This document shows, one piece after another, positions 7,856 through 10,182 of a DNA stretch of 10,182 bases. This stretch comes from JANNFX01 sp040080075 (GTDB lineage Bacteria; Pseudomonadota; Alphaproteobacteria; Rhizobiales; Hyphomicrobiaceae), in assembly GCA_040080075.1 (NCBI GenBank), contig JBEBJD010000231.1, forward strand, positions 1-10,182, in the 5' to 3' direction. The translations under genes and the position numbers were made by a program. A model generated the notes under the pieces. The model was not told where the DNA came from. It saw only the letters and a program-made list of their open reading frames with translations, and searched no databases. How positions within the stretch are numbered: position 1 is the first letter of the stretch; the number at the start of each line of letters is the position of its first letter.

Positions 7856-9793
7856 TCAACCGCGCAAGCGCGACCGGATGATGCGAGGGAACTCATCGTC
7901 TTGCGGACCAGGCGCGCGGGCCGAGGCCACATGCTCGCGGCCCTCTTCGAGCGACCACCAGTTTTCCTGCTGCGCCGCCGCTGGCGGCATGGCCGCTTGG
8001 GACGGCCGGGCAGTTGCTGTTGCGGGTTGAGCTGGATTGGGGGCAGAGGGAGTGCGCTGCTGCGTGGCATACTGTTGCTGCGCGATCTGGCCTTGTTGCG
8101 GCGGCTGTGTCGCATTCATTGGCGCCGATGCGCGCGCAGCAACCGGCGAGCCCCCGAACCAGGCCTCGATCAGATCGAGTTCATCGGCTGATAAATTCAA
8201 CCCTTGGCTACGGCAGCGCGCGACCACAAAATTGCGGAACCGGCTTGAGACCAAATTGGCCGAGGCGCCCTGTTCAAACCAGGGATCGGGCTCGCTGACT
8301 ACATCAAGGACGAAACGCACGTCATCGCGGCGCAGTTCGACGCCGATCTCGCGCGCCCGCATCTCGATATTCACAAACGTCTGGTTGCCATTGAGGTTAT
8401 TGGCGTTGATCTCTTCGGCCATCACCTCGAACAATGCGCGATATTCGGGCGGCGAGAGCGGCGGCGCCTGGCATGCCTCGTGTATGCGGGCGATGGACTG
8501 CTGGATTGTGCTCTGTGCGGGCGAGGTGCGTTGAACAGGGGGCTGCTCTGCGGGTTGCATGCCGAACTGCTGTCGCGGAACGGGCGGACGGACCGGCGCC
8601 GCCGGAGGGTTTGCCGGCATCGAAGCGTACTGAAGCGGCGCGTTCGTTGGAGCGGGAGCAATTACCGTAGAAGCAGCGGCTGCTGCCGGGCGCTCTGGGG
8701 CCGTTGCGGCGGCAGGAGCGGGGACAGATACACGCTCGGTGCGTTGCTCGATCCGCGGCTCGCGCGTCGGCTCATAAGAGATTTCCTTGCGCGGCTCTGG
8801 AGCGCGCTGCGCCACCACAGCCGTAGCAGTAACCCGCGGTGCTTCCTGCCGCGAAGCGTCAAAAACAAAATACGGCGGTTGATCCGTCAAACGAATATCC
8901 TGGGGCAATGCCACTGCCAGAAGTTCACGGAAACCAGCCATTCCGGCCCAGTTCGAACCGGCAGTACGGTCGTGACCAAGTGTGCGAACGGCACGGTCCG
9001 CCAGCGCTTCGAGAGGCACCGGTTGTCCAGCAGATCGAACGAGGCCTACGACCAGATGGATGATTTCCGCACCCATCGTGTCGAGTTCGCTGACTTGGCG
9101 CGCTGCGGGCGGCAGTGCCGCCTGAGCAGGCTGAACCGTAACCTGGGCTGCCTGTGAAATCTGATCATTAGATTCGGCTTGTCCCCCCAACCGGCCTTCG
9201 AGCAGTAAGGTGATGAGGTCCTGTTCGCGCACTTCGCCGTCGCTCAGTGCCGTGTAGGGCGCCGCCGTGTGATCGTTGGCAAATACGATAGTGCGGCGGG
9301 CATGAGCACGCAACCGATGCAACACGGGCGTGAAATCCGCATCTCCCGAAAGCAGCACAAATTCGTCGAAGTAGGTCTGGTGATCGAGAAGATCGCGCAC
9401 ATCCATGACCATGCGAATATCGGCCGAGTTTTTGAGCTGAGCGGTCAGAGGCGGGCAGTCGACCACTTCAAATCCCGCGCGCAAATAGTGATGGCGCACG
9501 AACGGGAAGGAGTTCATGTCGGTCGAGTTGTCGGAACTGTTACGGCGTGGAACAGGATTACCGTAGCAGCGGTTCATAACGATGCGGCGTGTGCCGGACG
9601 CAGCGTTGCCGTGTGTCGGCGTGATAAGCCGCCCGCTTTCGATTTCCCTGATCCAAAGCACCGCGTCCTTCGCAAAGCGCTTGGCCGCTTCCTCGCTCTT
9701 GCGCCTGAGCGACATGTAAATGTTGTCGTAGTCGACAAAAACCGCGCTCAACATTGGTCCAGAACCAACCATTCCCGAAAACTGGGCCTTCAT
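7856..9793 (-). CDS. NYN (PIN-like) domain protein with OST-HTH/LOTUS domain and Pro/Gln-rich linkers; putative RNA-acting enzyme
   Basis: A protein of 645 residues from the ATG at 9793. Residues about 15-200 form an NYN domain of the LabA/DUF88 (COG1432) type: VDYDN (20-24), SADIRMVMDV (123-132) and LLSGDADF (147-154) supply the acidic residues expected of a metal-dependent PIN-like ribonuclease. Residues about 235-315 look like an OST-HTH/LOTUS domain, a putative RNA-binding winged helix, ending in PPYFVFDAS. A low-complexity Pro/Ala/Glu/Gln linker runs from about 316 to 427. A second ordered region follows (about 428-548), with helices around PEYRALFEVMAEEINANN and a LSADELDLIEAWFGG end; I do not recognise it with certainty. 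A Gln/Ala-rich tail ends in a charged RIIRSRLRG. The start could also be the ATG at 9772 or 9754, nearer the domain, or the TTG at 9883. A GGGGG tract about ten bases upstream favours 9793. RNA cleavage is inferred from the fold; target unknown. Confidence 0.85.
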   Translation of the reverse strand: MKAQFSGMVGSGPMLSAVFVDYDNIYMSLRRKSEEAAKRFAKDAVLWIREIESGRLITPTHGNAASGTRRIVMNRCYGNPVPRRNSSDNSTDMNSFPFVRHHYLRAGFEVVDCPPLTAQLKNSADIRMVMDVRDLLDHQTYFDEFVLLSGDADFTPVLHRLRAHARRTIVFANDHTAAPYTALSDGEVREQDLITLLLEGRLGGQAESNDQISQAAQVTVQPAQAALPPAARQVSELDTMGAEIIHLVVGLVRSAGQPVPLEALADRAVRTLGHDRTAGSNWAGMAGFRELLAVALPQDIRLTDQPPYFVFDASRQEAPRVTATAVVAQRAPEPRKEISYEPTREPRIEQRTERVSVPAPAAATAPERPAAAAASTVIAPAPTNAPLQYASMPANPPAAPVRPPVPRQQFGMQPAEQPPVQRTSPAQSTIQQSIARIHEACQAPPLSPPEYRALFEVMAEEINANNLNGNQTFVNIEMRAREIGVELRRDDVRFVLDVVSEPDPWFEQGASANLVSSRFRNFVVARCRSQGLNLSADELDLIEAWFGGSPVAARASAPMNATQPPQQGQIAQQQYATQQRTPSAPNPAQPATATARPSQAAMPPAAAQQENWWSLEEGREHVASARAPGPQDDEFPRIIRSRLRG

Positions 9794-10061
9794 GTCCGGC
9801 AACCCCCAACTTACCCGCCTAACGTCTTGACGGGCCACAAAATGGTGAGTCGGGCCTGTGCAGCAAGCGCAGCAAAGCCTCAATCACGCCAAAATTCGCG
9901 AATGCTGGAATTTGGTCATATATTTCCGCAGGTTGTCGCGCGCTTGGTAAGCCAATGACTCGTGGACAACTTTACCTGGACTTGGGTTCGTCTTGGCGGC
10001 GCCGGGTTGCCGTTGCTGACCACTCAGCATGATTCGCAGTTGTGCGCCGTGCCCGCGCCAT
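9794..10061. other. Intergenic region upstream of the NYN gene
   Basis: No convincing gene lies in these 268 bases. On the minus strand a 62-codon frame (TTG at 10072 to a stop at 9884) crosses most of it. It has no ATG until 10030, no ribosome site, and matches nothing I know. The region should carry the NYN gene's promoter, but no clear -35/-10 pair is visible. The only structured element noticed is the inverted repeat at 9889-9915. Confidence 0.5.
9889..9915. repeat. Inverted repeat with embedded palindrome upstream of the NYN gene
   Basis: CCAAAATTC (9889-9897) faces GAATTTGG (9908-9915) across ten bases, with one extra A in the left arm. Overlapping it is the perfect 10-base palindrome ATTCGCGAAT (9894-9903). 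It sits about 100-120 bases before the chosen start of the minus-strand NYN gene, where an operator or a leader hairpin could lie. It may also have arisen by chance. Confidence 0.3.
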
Positions 10062-10182
10062 TCACGGCTCAAAATCCGCGCCAGCTATTTCAAACCCATC
10101 GAACGTGAAACCCGGTGCAACGGTGCAACCAACAAGTGTCCATGCGCCAAGGCTCTTAGCTTGTTGCCAATATCCGGCCGCC
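10062..10182 (-). CDS. C-terminal end of a DUF985/Cupin_5-type cupin protein (partial)
   Basis: The gene enters from the right edge and only its last 39 codons plus TGA (10062-10064) are in the window. The peptide reads YWQQAKSLGAWTLVGCTVAP followed by GFTFDGFEIAG. This matches the characteristic last beta strands of the small single-domain cupins of the DUF985 (Cupin_5, yeast YML079w-like) family: a Gln/Ala-containing strand, then LVGCTVAPGF and a short Phe-rich end. The biochemical role of this family is not well established, so no reaction is assigned. It points the same way as the NYN gene, with about 270 bases between them, so they need not share a transcript. It is too short for the usual ORF length cut-offs but the family signature is clear. 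Confidence 0.8.
   Translation of the reverse strand, partial: AAGYWQQAKSLGAWTLVGCTVAPGFTFDGFEIAGADFEP

Noticed and set aside
7862..7875. CGCG-CAAG-CGCG hairpin at the end of the NYN gene
   Set aside because: It is only four base pairs with a tight loop, and is explained by the Arg-Leu-Arg-Gly codons at the end of the protein.
8480..9157. A 225-codon plus-strand open frame opposite the LOTUS and linker part of the NYN gene
   Set aside because: It is rich in Arg, Ser and Cys as expected of a shadow of a Pro/Ala-rich gene, with no known domain.
9269..9958. A 229-codon open frame on the plus strand opposite the N-terminal part of the NYN gene
   Set aside because: It is antisense to the clearly recognisable NYN domain, has no recognisable motif, and long antisense frames are common opposite GC-rich coding DNA.
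9884..10072. A 62-codon minus-strand frame between the cupin fragment and the NYN gene
   Set aside because: It starts at TTG, overlaps the cupin end, has no ribosome site before its TTG or first ATG (10030), and shows no recognisable similarity. A real small gene cannot be fully excluded.

Overview
The window looks like a chromosomal segment of a moderately GC-rich Gram-negative proteobacterium, most likely an alphaproteobacterium. That placement is an inference from base composition and protein style only; there is no rRNA or other marker gene here. The main theme is a surface polysaccharide (exopolysaccharide, capsule or O-antigen type) locus of the Wzx/Wzy-dependent kind. The right end holds two unrelated housekeeping-type genes.

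Layout. 73-1560 (+) encodes a membrane polyprenyl-phosphate sugar-phosphotransferase that would load the first sugar on the lipid carrier. A strong hairpin (1576-1601) separates it from 1627-2961 (+), a multi-spanning O-antigen polymerase/ligase-like protein. A GT-B glycosyltransferase at 3020-4240 (-) converges on the polymerase gene. It is divided by a divergent intergenic region of about 255 bp, containing nested inverted repeats, from a plus-strand run of three tightly packed genes. These are a family 2 glycosyltransferase (4497-5513), a StrF-like family 2 glycosyltransferase (5526-6374) and a Wzx-type flippase (6364-7836, overlapping the previous gene by 11 bp). Together they cover initiation, chain extension by three glycosyltransferases, flipping and polymerisation. 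Export genes (polysaccharide co-polymerase and outer membrane channel) are not in the window.

Right end. 7856-9793 (-) encodes a large NYN (PIN-like) domain protein with an apparent OST-HTH/LOTUS domain, a long Pro/Ala/Gln-rich linker and a second conserved-looking C-terminal domain. It converges on the flippase gene with only 19 bp between the stops. After about 270 bp of mostly non-coding sequence, 10062-10182 (-) is the C-terminal 39 codons of a DUF985/Cupin_5-type cupin gene that enters from the right edge.

I see no tRNA, rRNA, CRISPR array, insertion sequence or phage gene. The most unusual gene is the NYN/LOTUS protein. The polysaccharide locus is of a known general type with a plausibly strain-specific glycosyltransferase set. 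I found no convincing evidence of an entirely new system.
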